Shown: positions 57,241 to 64,000 of the stretch, one piece after another
Numbering within the stretch: the first letter of the stretch is position 1
How the letters are laid out: each line of letters begins with the position of its first letter
Assembly: GCA_030041005.1 (NCBI GenBank)
Contig: JASHOR010000076.1
Location: 1-64,000 of the forward strand
Length of the DNA stretch: 64,000 nt
Origin: Xanthobacteraceae bacterium
GTDB taxonomy: Bacteria; Pseudomonadota; Alphaproteobacteria; Rhizobiales; Xanthobacteraceae
Direction: 5' to 3'
Program-made: the position numbers and the translations under genes
The notes under the pieces: model-generated
What the model was told of the DNA's origin: nothing
The model's input: the letters and a program-made list of their open reading frames with translations, nothing else
The model's database searches: none

Positions 57241-58083
57241 TTATCTTCCTTCTTCCATGATGTGCGCGCGTAAAACGCCGATATGCGTGATTTCGACTTC
57301 GAGCGTATCGCCGGGCGTCATCCACAGCGGCGGGTTTCTGCCGTGGCCGACGCCTTCGGGCGTGCCGGTGGCGATGATGTCGCCGGGCGACAGCGCCGTG
57401 AAGTCGGAGCAGAAGGCGACGATCTGCGGGATCGAATAGATCAGCTTGTCGGTGCCGGAGTGCTGTACCTGCTGCCCGTTCAGCCGCGTGGTGAGCGTCA
57501 GCTTGCCCGGATCGGGGATTTCGTCGGTGGTGACGAGCCACGGCCCGAGCGGGCCGGTGCCGGGCCAGTTCTTGCCCGAGGTGACGGAGAATTTCTGGTA
57601 GTCGCGAACCGAGCCGTCGACGAAGATCGTATAGCCGGCGACGTGGTCGAGCGCCCGGTCTGGGGGAATGTGACGGCCGGGCTTGCCGATGACGAGCGCC
57701 AGCTCGCCTTCGTAGTCGAAATTGTCGGAGAGTTTCGGGCGGATCATGTCGCCGCCGTGACCGACGAGCGTGTCGGCAAAGCGAACGAACATGCTCGGCT
57801 GCCTCGGCAGTTCGCGCCCCACCTCGGCCGCGTGCGAGCGATAATTCACGCCGGCGCAGAGTATTTTGTTGGGCTGCGGGATGACCGGAAGAAATTTTAT
57901 GTCCGCGAGCGCGCGGTCGGGCTTTGCCGTGCGCGCCGCCTGGCGCATCGCCTCCATGGCGCCGGCTGCAAGCGCTGCGCGCAGGCTCGGCTGCCCGATT
58001 TTATCGTTGAGCGTGACCACCCCGTCGCCGCTTGCGGCGCCGAACAGCACGTGTCCGTCCGTGGCAAAACTCAAAAGCTTCAT
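57241..58083 (-). CDS. Fumarylacetoacetate hydrolase family protein
   Basis: A 280-residue FAH-superfamily enzyme. Seen: KILCAGVNYRSHAAEVG, MFVRFADTLVGHGG, the metal ligands in FDYEGELALVIGKPGRH (two Glu) and FVDGSVRDYQKFSVTSGKNW, and the C-terminal IIATGTPEGVGHGRNPPLW. Family members hydrolyse or decarboxylate 2-oxo-dienoates or act on acylpyruvates. With cupins, ACMSD-like and HpaB-like enzymes around, a ring-cleavage product is a plausible substrate (inference). Confidence 0.92.
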   Translation of the reverse strand: MKLLSFATDGHVLFGAASGDGVVTLNDKIGQPSLRAALAAGAMEAMRQAARTAKPDRALADIKFLPVIPQPNKILCAGVNYRSHAAEVGRELPRQPSMFVRFADTLVGHGGDMIRPKLSDNFDYEGELALVIGKPGRHIPPDRALDHVAGYTIFVDGSVRDYQKFSVTSGKNWPGTGPLGPWLVTTDEIPDPGKLTLTTRLNGQQVQHSGTDKLIYSIPQIVAFCSDFTALSPGDIIATGTPEGVGHGRNPPLWMTPGDTLEVEITHIGVLRAHIMEEGR

Positions 58084-58231
58084 CGCCGCGCTCCTTTTGC
58101 CCGGCAGTCGGGCAGCTCAGCACGTGCCGTTGATCAAGCGCAGCGAAGCGCGATTCAGCCGATGACGTGAGGGCCACCCGCGGTGCAACGCCGCCGGGCG
58201 CTCGCAACGCGAGGTTTCGGAAGACCGTGCG

Positions 58232-58873
58232 CTAAAACTTGATCATGTCGCTCCGGGTGATCGTCACCTGCTTGGCAAAGCCGGGGCCGTGGGCGAGCTG
58301 CCAGATGGTCAGTTGCTCGGCGTAGGGACCTTCGCTCGGCAGACCGTCCACCGGGACGATCACCTTGAACCCGCGCAGCGCCGCTTCGCTGCCGGTGTAG
58401 AGGACCGCGCCGTTGCCCGCGGTGCCCGTCACGATAACGGTCTGTATGCCCTTGTCCTTCAGAATCTTGTCGAGGTCGGTGCCAAGAAATTTATCGGCAT
58501 GTGCCTTGACCACGGGCTCGTTGCCCAGCGGCGCAACCTCCTTGAGCGTGTCGGCCGCCGTGAAATTACCGGCGACACTGTAGATCACTGTCGTCCCGCT
58601 CGCGCGCGCCGCATCCAGCATCTTCTTGATCGCCGGCAGGGCGGCGACGCAGCGTGGCTTGTCAGCGCAATAGAACTTCGGCAGGAAGTCCATCACCAGG
58701 AGCGCCGTCGCCTTCGGATCGACCGTGACCGATTTCAGCGCCGGCGGTGGCGGCACCTTGATCGAGCTCCAATCGGCGATGACGTCAGCCGCGCGCGCGG
58801 TCGGGCACTCGATCGCGGTCGCCGCTATGGCCAAGCCGACCGCGGCAAGCAGTGCCGATATTTCGCGTTTCAT
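58232..58873 (-). CDS. Secreted isochorismatase-like hydrolase, copy 1
   Basis: A 213-residue protein with a Sec leader (MKREISALLAAVGLAIAATA, cleavage near ARAADV), then the isochorismatase fold. The catalytic Asp is in ALLVMDFLPKFYC and a Lys in VKAHADKFLGTDLD. Where the family has TNxCV before the TA/G-x-x-A segment, this protein has GNGAVLYTGSEAA, so the nucleophilic Cys is replaced by Ala. It may be non-catalytic or use different chemistry. A second copy at 59252-59887 and a remnant at 58999-59220 lie upstream. Confidence 0.85.
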   Translation of the reverse strand: MKREISALLAAVGLAIAATAIECPTARAADVIADWSSIKVPPPPALKSVTVDPKATALLVMDFLPKFYCADKPRCVAALPAIKKMLDAARASGTTVIYSVAGNFTAADTLKEVAPLGNEPVVKAHADKFLGTDLDKILKDKGIQTVIVTGTAGNGAVLYTGSEAALRGFKVIVPVDGLPSEGPYAEQLTIWQLAHGPGFAKQVTITRSDMIKF

Positions 58874-58924
58874 GTTCGTCCTCCCTTCGTCCAAAAATCT
58901 TCGAGTGCGCCTCGCTTAGACACT

Positions 58925-58941
58925 TCTCCCCGCGGGGGAGA
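58925..58941. repeat. TCTCCCC-GCG-GGGAGA hairpin repeat
   Basis: Short palindrome in the 104-base gap between copy 1 and the remnant of the isochorismatase triplet. Same stem family as 36283-36302. Confidence 0.55.
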
Positions 58942-58998
58942 GGTGAGATTTTCGCGCGCCCGCGATTTTGCCTCAGCTTAGAATCATCGTGGTCCTGG

Positions 58999-59220
58999 CT
59001 AGAACTTGATCCTGGCGGTGGACGTGAGCGTCGTCCGGTTCGCGAGCAGGATGGTTTTTGGGTCGACTGTAACGGGCTTCAGCGCCGGAGCCGGCGGCGC
59101 CTTGACATTGCTCCATTCGGTCACGACGTCGGCGGCGCGCGCGGAAGACGGCAGCGCTGCACTGCCAAGCAGCGCTGCGGTCATGGCGGTGACGCTGCAG
59201 ACTAGCAAAACGAGTTTCAT
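58999..59220 (-). pseudogene. Isochorismatase-like paralogue, internally deleted
   Basis: A 73-residue frame: the signal peptide (MKLVLLVCSVTAMTAALLGS) and mature start ADVVTEWSNVKAPPAPALKP match copies 1 and 3 (ADVIADWSSIKVPPPPALK; ASIIDEWANVKAPSPPTPK), then VTVDPKT jumps straight to the shared C-terminal end LTSTARIKF. About 140 catalytic residues, including MDF and the active site, are gone. It sits between the two intact copies, the relic of a tandem triplication. The ATG at 59220 has GGAG 7 bases before it, so a short peptide could still be made. Confidence 0.8.
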
Positions 59221-59251
59221 CGCCATCTCCGCGCCGAGCTGCCAAGCGCGT

Positions 59252-59887
59252 TCAGAACTTGATCCTATCGACCGTTGTCAGCGTGATCTTGCTGGAGATG
59301 ACGGGCGCGTTGGCCATGTTCCATACCGCCGATTGTTCGGCGTAGAGGTTGTCGGACGATATTCCGTCGATGGGAACGATCACACTGAATCCGCGCTGCG
59401 CGGCTTCGCTGGCCGTTCCGAACACGGCGCCATTGGCGGCGCTCCCTACCGTGATGACGGTCTTGATCCCCTTGTCCTTGAGTGTCTTTTCCAGGTTGGT
59501 GCCGATGAATTTGTCGAGAAAGGCGACGACGAATGGCTCGCCGCCCTGCGGCGCGACCTGGGCCCAAATGTTCTTTTCAGTATTTTTCCCGTAAGCCGAA
59601 TAGACCACAAACATGTGGTGGGCGCGCGCCTCGTCGAGCAGCTTCTTGACGACCGGAAGCGAAGCCATGCAGCGCTTGCCGTGTTCGGGATTGCAATTCG
59701 AATGGAGGAAATCGAGCATCAAGAGCGCGGTGTCTGTCGTGTTCACAGTCACCGTCTTCGGCGTTGGAGGCGACGGAGCCTTTACGTTCGCCCATTCGTC
59801 AATGATCGAGGCCGCATTTGCGGTCGAGGCGGCAAGGCCGAACGCCGCCGCCAGTGTCAAGGCCGAAAGCCATTTCGCGTGTTTCAT
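59252..59887 (-). CDS. Secreted isochorismatase-like hydrolase, copy 3
   Basis: A 211-residue paralogue of copy 1, with its own leader (MKHAKWLSALTLAAAFGLAA, cleavage near ANAAS). The Asp is in ALLMLDFLHSNC, and Lys in VVAFLDKFIGTNLE. The nucleophile position is again Ala (ANGAVFGTASEAAQRGF), as in copy 1. Shared loss of the Cys in both intact copies makes chance mutation unlikely. Divergent from the cyclase gene. Confidence 0.85.
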   Translation of the reverse strand: MKHAKWLSALTLAAAFGLAASTANAASIIDEWANVKAPSPPTPKTVTVNTTDTALLMLDFLHSNCNPEHGKRCMASLPVVKKLLDEARAHHMFVVYSAYGKNTEKNIWAQVAPQGGEPFVVAFLDKFIGTNLEKTLKDKGIKTVITVGSAANGAVFGTASEAAQRGFSVIVPIDGISSDNLYAEQSAVWNMANAPVISSKITLTTVDRIKF

Positions 59888-60109
59888 CCCTTTACTCCCC
59901 GTGGTAGCCGAGCCGCTTCTTCGGCTCGGTGCGATGGCGTGAACCGCAGGCATCGATATCTATTCCAGACCGTTTTGCCCGTGCGTGCAATGCCCAGCTT
60001 GCCGCTGCCGGCGCCGAGCCAGTTGACGCATGGACGAAACCTGCTGTGCGCGCCAATATGACAATAACCGGGAGCTCGGCGGAAACAACCGCTGGTATAA
60101 GGAGGCGTC

Positions 60110-61063
60110 ATGGATATCAAGGTGGGGCGGCAGGCCATTGCCGAGGCGAGCACGAAGCTGAGCAACTGGGGCCGCTGGGGCAAGGATGATCAGGTCGGCA
60201 CGCTCAATCACGTGCGCCCGGAGGACATCGTCAAGGCCGCAAGCCTCATCCGTACCGGCAAGGTATTCGCGCTCGGTATTCCGCTTGACCGCGACGGTCC
60301 GCAGACCGGGCTATTCGGGGGCCGTTTCAATCCGATTCACCAGATGCTGGCGACCGGCACCGACGCCATCGCCGGCCAGCAGGATTGGAACAGGATCCGC
60401 TACGCCGACGATACGCTGATGCTGTGCGTACAAGGGGCCACGCATTGGGATGCGCTCGGGCATGTGTTCTACGAGGACAAGACCTACAACGGTCACGACG
60501 CCAAGCTGATCGACTCCAGGGGCTTGAGCGTGCTCGGCATCGAGCACTCGAAGAACAAGATGGTCGGCCGCGGCGTCCTGCTCGACATCGCCCGCTTCCG
60601 CGGTGTGCCGTGGATGGCGGACGGCGAGAGCATTTCCAACGACGAACTCGACAAATGCGCCAAGGACCAGAACGTCTCGATCGGCCGCGGCGACTTCGTG
60701 ATCGTGCGGACCGGGCAGATGGAGCGCTGTCTATCGGAAAAGGAATGGGGCGGCTACGCCGGCGGCGACGCGCCCGGCGTCAAGTTCGAGAATTGCTACT
60801 GGTGCCAGGAGAAGGAAATCGCGGCAATCTGCACCGATACCTGGGGCGTCGAAGTGCGGCCGAACGAGACCGGGGACGCCAACCAGCCGTGGCACTGGGT
60901 GGTGATCCCGGCCATGGGCTTGTGCATGGGCGAGATTTTCTATCTCAAGGAGCTCGCCGAAGATTGCGCCGAAGACGGCGTCTACGAATTTTTCTTCTGC
61001 GGTCCGCCGCTGGTCATCACCGGCGCCACCGGCTCGCCGATCAACCCGCAGGCGATCAAATGA
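60110..61063 (+). CDS. Cyclase family protein (kynurenine formamidase-like)
   Basis: A 317-residue cyclase/arylformamidase-fold protein. The metal site is in LCVQGATHWDALGHVFYED (His, Asp, His pattern HxxDxxxH), and WGRWGKDDQVGTLNHVRPED is typical of the N-terminus. GGTATAAGGAGGCGTC provides a strong ribosome site before the ATG. The family hydrolyses amides or lactones of acidic compounds. It is divergent from the isochorismatase-like genes. Confidence 0.88.
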   Translation: MDIKVGRQAIAEASTKLSNWGRWGKDDQVGTLNHVRPEDIVKAASLIRTGKVFALGIPLDRDGPQTGLFGGRFNPIHQMLATGTDAIAGQQDWNRIRYADDTLMLCVQGATHWDALGHVFYEDKTYNGHDAKLIDSRGLSVLGIEHSKNKMVGRGVLLDIARFRGVPWMADGESISNDELDKCAKDQNVSIGRGDFVIVRTGQMERCLSEKEWGGYAGGDAPGVKFENCYWCQEKEIAAICTDTWGVEVRPNETGDANQPWHWVVIPAMGLCMGEIFYLKELAEDCAEDGVYEFFFCGPPLVITGATGSPINPQAIK

Positions 61064-61246
61064 TGCTGCATCCGGGCGGGCCCGACAAGCGACCCGGCGG
61101 CGGGTCTGGCTGATTGTCGCAATCCTGCGATTCGCCAACAAACAGCCGTGACGCCGTCGCTTTTGTCGGTCGCGCAAACGGGGGCGACGGCTTATCGCCC
61201 CCGTTTTTGCGTCCTGCGTGCACTCCTGTCTGTCGTCGGCTTTGGC

Positions 61247-62206
61247 TCAAGCCGAAATCGGGTAGAGCGCTTTCTCGCCGCGAAGCACCCGTGCGACGTC
61301 GCTTGCGCATTTGCTCTGCAGTTCTTCCAGCGCCTCGACCGAATAGAACGCCGTGTGCGGCGTGAGAATTACATTGTCACGGCCGAGCAGCGGCGAATCC
61401 TTGGCCAGCGGTTCGGTTGTCACTACGTCGAGCGCCGCGCCGCCGAGGCGGCCGGAATCGAGCGCTGCGACGAGCGCCGCTTCATCGACCAGCGGGCCGC
61501 GTGCGGTATTGATGAGGAATGCGCCGGTTTTCATTTTGGCGAAGGCCGTGGCGTTCACAAGGCCGCGCGTCGCCGGCAACAATGGCGCGTGCACCGAAAG
61601 AAAATCGGAGCGCGCCAGAAGGTCGTCGAAGCCAACATTTTCGACGCCAGCGGCGACAAGGATGTCCGCCGCGACGTAAGGATCGTGGGTGAGGACTTTG
61701 AGACCGAAAGCCTTGGCCTTGGGCGCGAGCGCACGAGGAATGTTGCCGAAGCCGAGCAGGCCGAGTGTTTGGCCTTCCAGGCGGCGCAGCGGCACAAGCG
61801 GCGGTACTTCCCAGCGGTCGGATTGCACCAGCTTATTGGCAAGCACGACCTTGCGGGCGAGCGCAAGGAGCAGCGCCATGGCATGGTCGGAGACTTCGCG
61901 CAGGCAATAATCCGGCACGTAATTGACCGCGATGCCGAGAGCTTTGGCCGCCGGCAGGTCGATGTTGTCGACTCCAAGCCCGAAGCGCCCGATCGCCTTG
62001 CAGCGTTTGAGCCGGCGGAGCAGATCGGCCGGCAGCTTGGCGTAGGTGACGAGAATTGCGTCGGCATCGCGCGCGACGGCGAGAATGTCGTCGGCGCTCG
62101 GGCTCTTCGCCATGCGATATTCCGGATCGAGCCGAGCCAGCGCCTGCTTCGCCGGATCGAGCGAAGGAAACGGGCTGTCGGTAATGGCGATGAGCGTGCG
62201 GGGCAT
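61247..62206 (-). CDS. C-terminal-binding-protein-like D-2-hydroxyacid dehydrogenase
   Basis: A 319-residue NAD-dependent dehydrogenase. The nucleotide motif is LGLLGFGNIPRALAPKAKAF, where the third Gly of GxGxxG is Pro. Catalytic residues lie in LINTARGPLVDEAAL (Arg), TTEPLAKDS (Glu) and ILTPHTAFYS (His). RFGLGVDNIDLPAAKALGIA is the substrate loop. It probably oxidises or reduces a 2-hydroxy/2-oxo acid. A palindromic repeat (62229-62306) separates it from the second dehydrogenase. Confidence 0.9.
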   Translation of the reverse strand: MPRTLIAITDSPFPSLDPAKQALARLDPEYRMAKSPSADDILAVARDADAILVTYAKLPADLLRRLKRCKAIGRFGLGVDNIDLPAAKALGIAVNYVPDYCLREVSDHAMALLLALARKVVLANKLVQSDRWEVPPLVPLRRLEGQTLGLLGFGNIPRALAPKAKAFGLKVLTHDPYVAADILVAAGVENVGFDDLLARSDFLSVHAPLLPATRGLVNATAFAKMKTGAFLINTARGPLVDEAALVAALDSGRLGGAALDVVTTEPLAKDSPLLGRDNVILTPHTAFYSVEALEELQSKCASDVARVLRGEKALYPISA

Positions 62207-62228
62207 CTTGAAACTCCGACTTTTAGCT

Positions 62229-62306
62229 CGTCATGTCCGGGCTTGACGCGGGCATCCATCGGCCGTTGCCGCAGCATGGATTGCCGGGTCAAGCCCGGCA
62301 ATGACG
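62229..62306. repeat. BIME-like palindrome
   Basis: CGTCATGTCCGGGCTTGACG on the left and GGTCAAGCCCGGCAATGACG on the right, with ATCCAT and ATGGAT inside, form an almost perfect inverted repeat of about 78 bases between the two dehydrogenase genes. Confidence 0.85.
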
Positions 62307-62307
62307 A

Positions 62308-63336
62308 TTAAAGAGCAAACACCTGCGGATTGACGCAGTTCGGCAGTTTGTGCCCGCCGAGGAAGGCCAAAATATTGTCGACCACGATGCCGGCCATCGC
62401 CTCGCGTGTTTCGGGAGTGGCGCTGCCGAGATGCGGGGTGAGCACGACGTTTGCCAGTTTCTTCAGCGCGGCATCGATTTTCGGCTCACGCTCGAACACG
62501 TCGAGACCGGCGCCGGCAATCTGTTTGTTCGCCAGCGCGCGCACGAGCGCCGTCTCGTCGACAATCGCGCCCCGCGCGGTATTGATGAGAAACGCCGTGT
62601 TCTTCATCAGGCCGAGTTCGCGCGCGCCGATTTGATGCCGCGTCTGTTCGTTCAGCGGGGAATGCAGGGATACGAAGTCGGATTCGCGCAGCAACCGATC
62701 GAACGGCACGTAGACGAGGCCGGCCTCACGCTCCTCCTTTTCCGGCTTACGTCGCGGCGTCCAATAGAGAACGCGCATGGAAAAGCCGCGCGCACGCCGC
62801 GCCACCGCCTTGCCGATCAGGCCGCCGCCGCCCACGAGTCCGATGGTCTTGCCGTACACCAGCGAGCCCAACAGATAGGCCGATTGGCCGCCCGGAAACT
62901 TGCCGGCGCGCGCCAGGCGGTCGCCTTCCAGGATGCGGCGCGCGACTGCGAGCGTCAGGCCGAAGGTGAGATCGGCGGTCGCTTCCGTCGTGATCGGGGC
63001 GGTCACCGTGACGGGGATCCGCCGCGCAGTGGCGGTCGCGACATCGATATTGGAAGGCGTGATCGACTGCGCCGCGATCAGGCGCAGATGCGGATTGGCC
63101 TCGATCACCTCGCGATCGATTGTGTCGTGCAGCAAACAGAACAGGATGTCGCTCCGGCGCACCTGGGCGATCAGCGTGCGCTTGGGAATGATCCGGTGCG
63201 AGTCGGCAAACACCGCAACCCGCGCCACCGCGCGCAGCCGCTTGAGCGCGCGCTCGGAAACCGGTTGAGTGACGAAGATGCGCGGGCGGGGGTTGCTTGA
63301 GCGCATCAGGCCGACCTTTTGCAATGGTTTTGCCAT
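62308..63336 (-). CDS. NAD-dependent D-2-hydroxyacid dehydrogenase
   Basis: A 342-residue dehydrogenase. The nucleotide-binding motif is IGLVGGGGLIGKAVARRARG, the catalytic Arg is in LINTARGAIVDETALV, the Glu in DVFEREPKID and the His in VLTPHLGSATPET. It differs enough from the gene at 61247 that they are not recent duplicates. The ATG at 63336 overlaps the stop of the upstream PEP-utilising gene (ATGA); MRSSNPRPR at 63306 is an alternative start. Confidence 0.88.
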   Translation of the reverse strand: MAKPLQKVGLMRSSNPRPRIFVTQPVSERALKRLRAVARVAVFADSHRIIPKRTLIAQVRRSDILFCLLHDTIDREVIEANPHLRLIAAQSITPSNIDVATATARRIPVTVTAPITTEATADLTFGLTLAVARRILEGDRLARAGKFPGGQSAYLLGSLVYGKTIGLVGGGGLIGKAVARRARGFSMRVLYWTPRRKPEKEEREAGLVYVPFDRLLRESDFVSLHSPLNEQTRHQIGARELGLMKNTAFLINTARGAIVDETALVRALANKQIAGAGLDVFEREPKIDAALKKLANVVLTPHLGSATPETREAMAGIVVDNILAFLGGHKLPNCVNPQVFAL

Positions 63337-64000
63337 CACGCGACCCATCGTACGATGCCGGCGACGCCATCGACCGCAACCTGGGCGCCGTCGGGGATGC
63401 GCCGGGTCGCCTCCTCGACGCCAAGCACCATCGGAATGCCGCGCTCGCGGGCGAGCGAAGCGAGGTGCGAGGTCGAGCCCCCAAGCTCGGCGACCACGCC
63501 CGCGACGCGCTGCAGGATATGCGAGAGCGCCGGGCCGGCGACGCGCGTGACCAGGACGTCGCCGGGAGCGACGCGAGACAGTTCGCATTCGCAATTGATC
63601 ACCGCGGCCCTGCCCGAACCCCAGCCGATGCCGGCGGGATGGCCGCTAAGGCCTGGATGCTTGAGCCAGATTTCGTCCGGTACATGCGGCTCCTGGACGT
63701 GCAACGGTCTTGCCTGCAGGAGCTTGAAGCCTTCGTCGTCGAGCGCCCACTCGATCTCAACCGGCATGGCGAGGGTGTCTTCGGCCTTGCGCATCAGCCG
63801 GCCGAGCGTGGTCGCCTGTCCGGCCTGCAAGCACGGCGCGCGGGCAAGGTCCTCCGCCACGGCCTGCGCCGCGGTGCCGGCACCGTGCATGCAGGCCTCG
63901 CGATGGTGCTTGCGGCCGGCATGGTTCGTGCGCACAAAGCCGTGGCGGCTGAGCACGATGCGATCCGGAACCACCTCGCCTTGCGCAATGGTCGAACCCA
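63336..64000 (-). CDS. PEP-utilising enzyme / PEP synthase-like, 5' end outside window
   Basis: The C-terminal 220 or so residues of a phosphoenolpyruvate synthase/pyruvate phosphate dikinase-type protein. The end of an ATP-grasp domain (MPVEIEWALDDEGFKLLQAR) is followed by the mobile PEP-utilising domain with the phosphorylated His in ELGGSTSHLASLARERGIPM and DGVAGIVRWVA at the end. The frame is open to the window edge, so the gene continues. Similar two-domain proteins phosphorylate small molecules or antibiotics (rifampicin phosphotransferase type); the substrate cannot be told. Coupled to the dehydrogenase. Confidence 0.85.
   Translation of the reverse strand, partial: GSTIAQGEVVPDRIVLSRHGFVRTNHAGRKHHREACMHGAGTAAQAVAEDLARAPCLQAGQATTLGRLMRKAEDTLAMPVEIEWALDDEGFKLLQARPLHVQEPHVPDEIWLKHPGLSGHPAGIGWGSGRAAVINCECELSRVAPGDVLVTRVAGPALSHILQRVAGVVAELGGSTSHLASLARERGIPMVLGVEEATRRIPDGAQVAVDGVAGIVRWVA

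Noticed and set aside
55110-57260. 716-aa plus-strand frame across the MFS and MBL genes
   Set aside because: Out-of-frame translation of the MFS gene joined to the antisense of the MBL gene; no domain.

Overview
The window is high-GC chromosomal DNA whose gene order and protein families point to an alphaproteobacterium of the Hyphomicrobiales (Rhizobiales), in the Bradyrhizobium/Xanthobacteraceae neighbourhood. The evidence is the run tRNA-Ala, TIGR02300 (FYDLN) protein, aroA, cmk, rpsA, sppA, ihfB, lapA-like, trpF, trpB, trpA, the two Bug-type solute receptors, and the interspersed CGTCATTGCCGGGCTTGACC-type palindromic repeats common in that group. The species cannot be named from the sequence alone.

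Layout. (1) 1-10 kb is a conserved housekeeping block on the plus strand: shikimate and tryptophan synthesis, cytidylate kinase, ribosomal protein S1, signal peptide peptidase and IHF. It stops abruptly after trpA, where a PrsW-type membrane protease gene meets it tail to tail. (2) 11.2-13.4 kb is a compact minus-strand Rieske / 111-aa unknown / amidohydrolase operon, followed by a VanZ-like gene and a wrecked AI-2E transporter gene. (3) 14.6-32.1 kb is an accessory catabolic island: GntR/FCD regulator, MmgE/PrpD, an uncharacterised 356-aa protein paired with a UGSC-family protein, an isopropylmalate-dehydrogenase-like enzyme, a Bug receptor, a TauD/TfdA dioxygenase, a GMC oxidoreductase, a four-gene NitT/TauT-type ABC importer, a two-subunit TPP decarboxylase resembling sulfopyruvate decarboxylase, a class II aldolase, and an orphan molybdenum hydroxylase large subunit next to the remains of a 2Fe-2S subunit gene. 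(4) 32.2-36.2 kb has Hsp20 overlapping Lon, and a HigBA/RelBE-type toxin-antitoxin locus whose toxin frame is broken. (5) 36.4-43.7 kb has a VIT-family transporter, a second GMC enzyme, a second Bug receptor, glnK-amtB and an HpaB-type flavin monooxygenase. (6) 43.8-48.2 kb is a nitrite transporter / nitrite-sulfite reductase / flavoprotein reductase operon with a sigma-54-like promoter. (7) 48.4-64 kb is a second accessory region: orphan EutA, cupins, amidase, ACMSD-like amidohydrolase, MFS exporter, metallo-beta-lactamase fold protein, fumarylacetoacetate-hydrolase family enzyme, a tandem triplet of secreted isochorismatase-like proteins (middle copy gutted), a cyclase, two D-2-hydroxyacid dehydrogenases and the end of a PEP-utilising enzyme.

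Functionally the accessory parts look like uptake plus oxidation, decarboxylation and hydrolysis of organic acids and aromatic compounds, with assimilatory nitrogen functions (GlnK, AmtB, nitrite reduction) between them. Only one DNA-binding regulator of catabolism is encoded (GntR/FCD), and GTATAC sites that could be its operators lie at two promoters in the same island. Several genes (AI-2E, coxS-like, mgtC-like, one isochorismatase, the RelE toxin) survive only as internally deleted or frameshifted remnants. The best candidates for something undescribed are the UGSC pair with its MmgE/PrpD and dehydrogenase partners, and the Rieske/111-aa/amidohydrolase operon.
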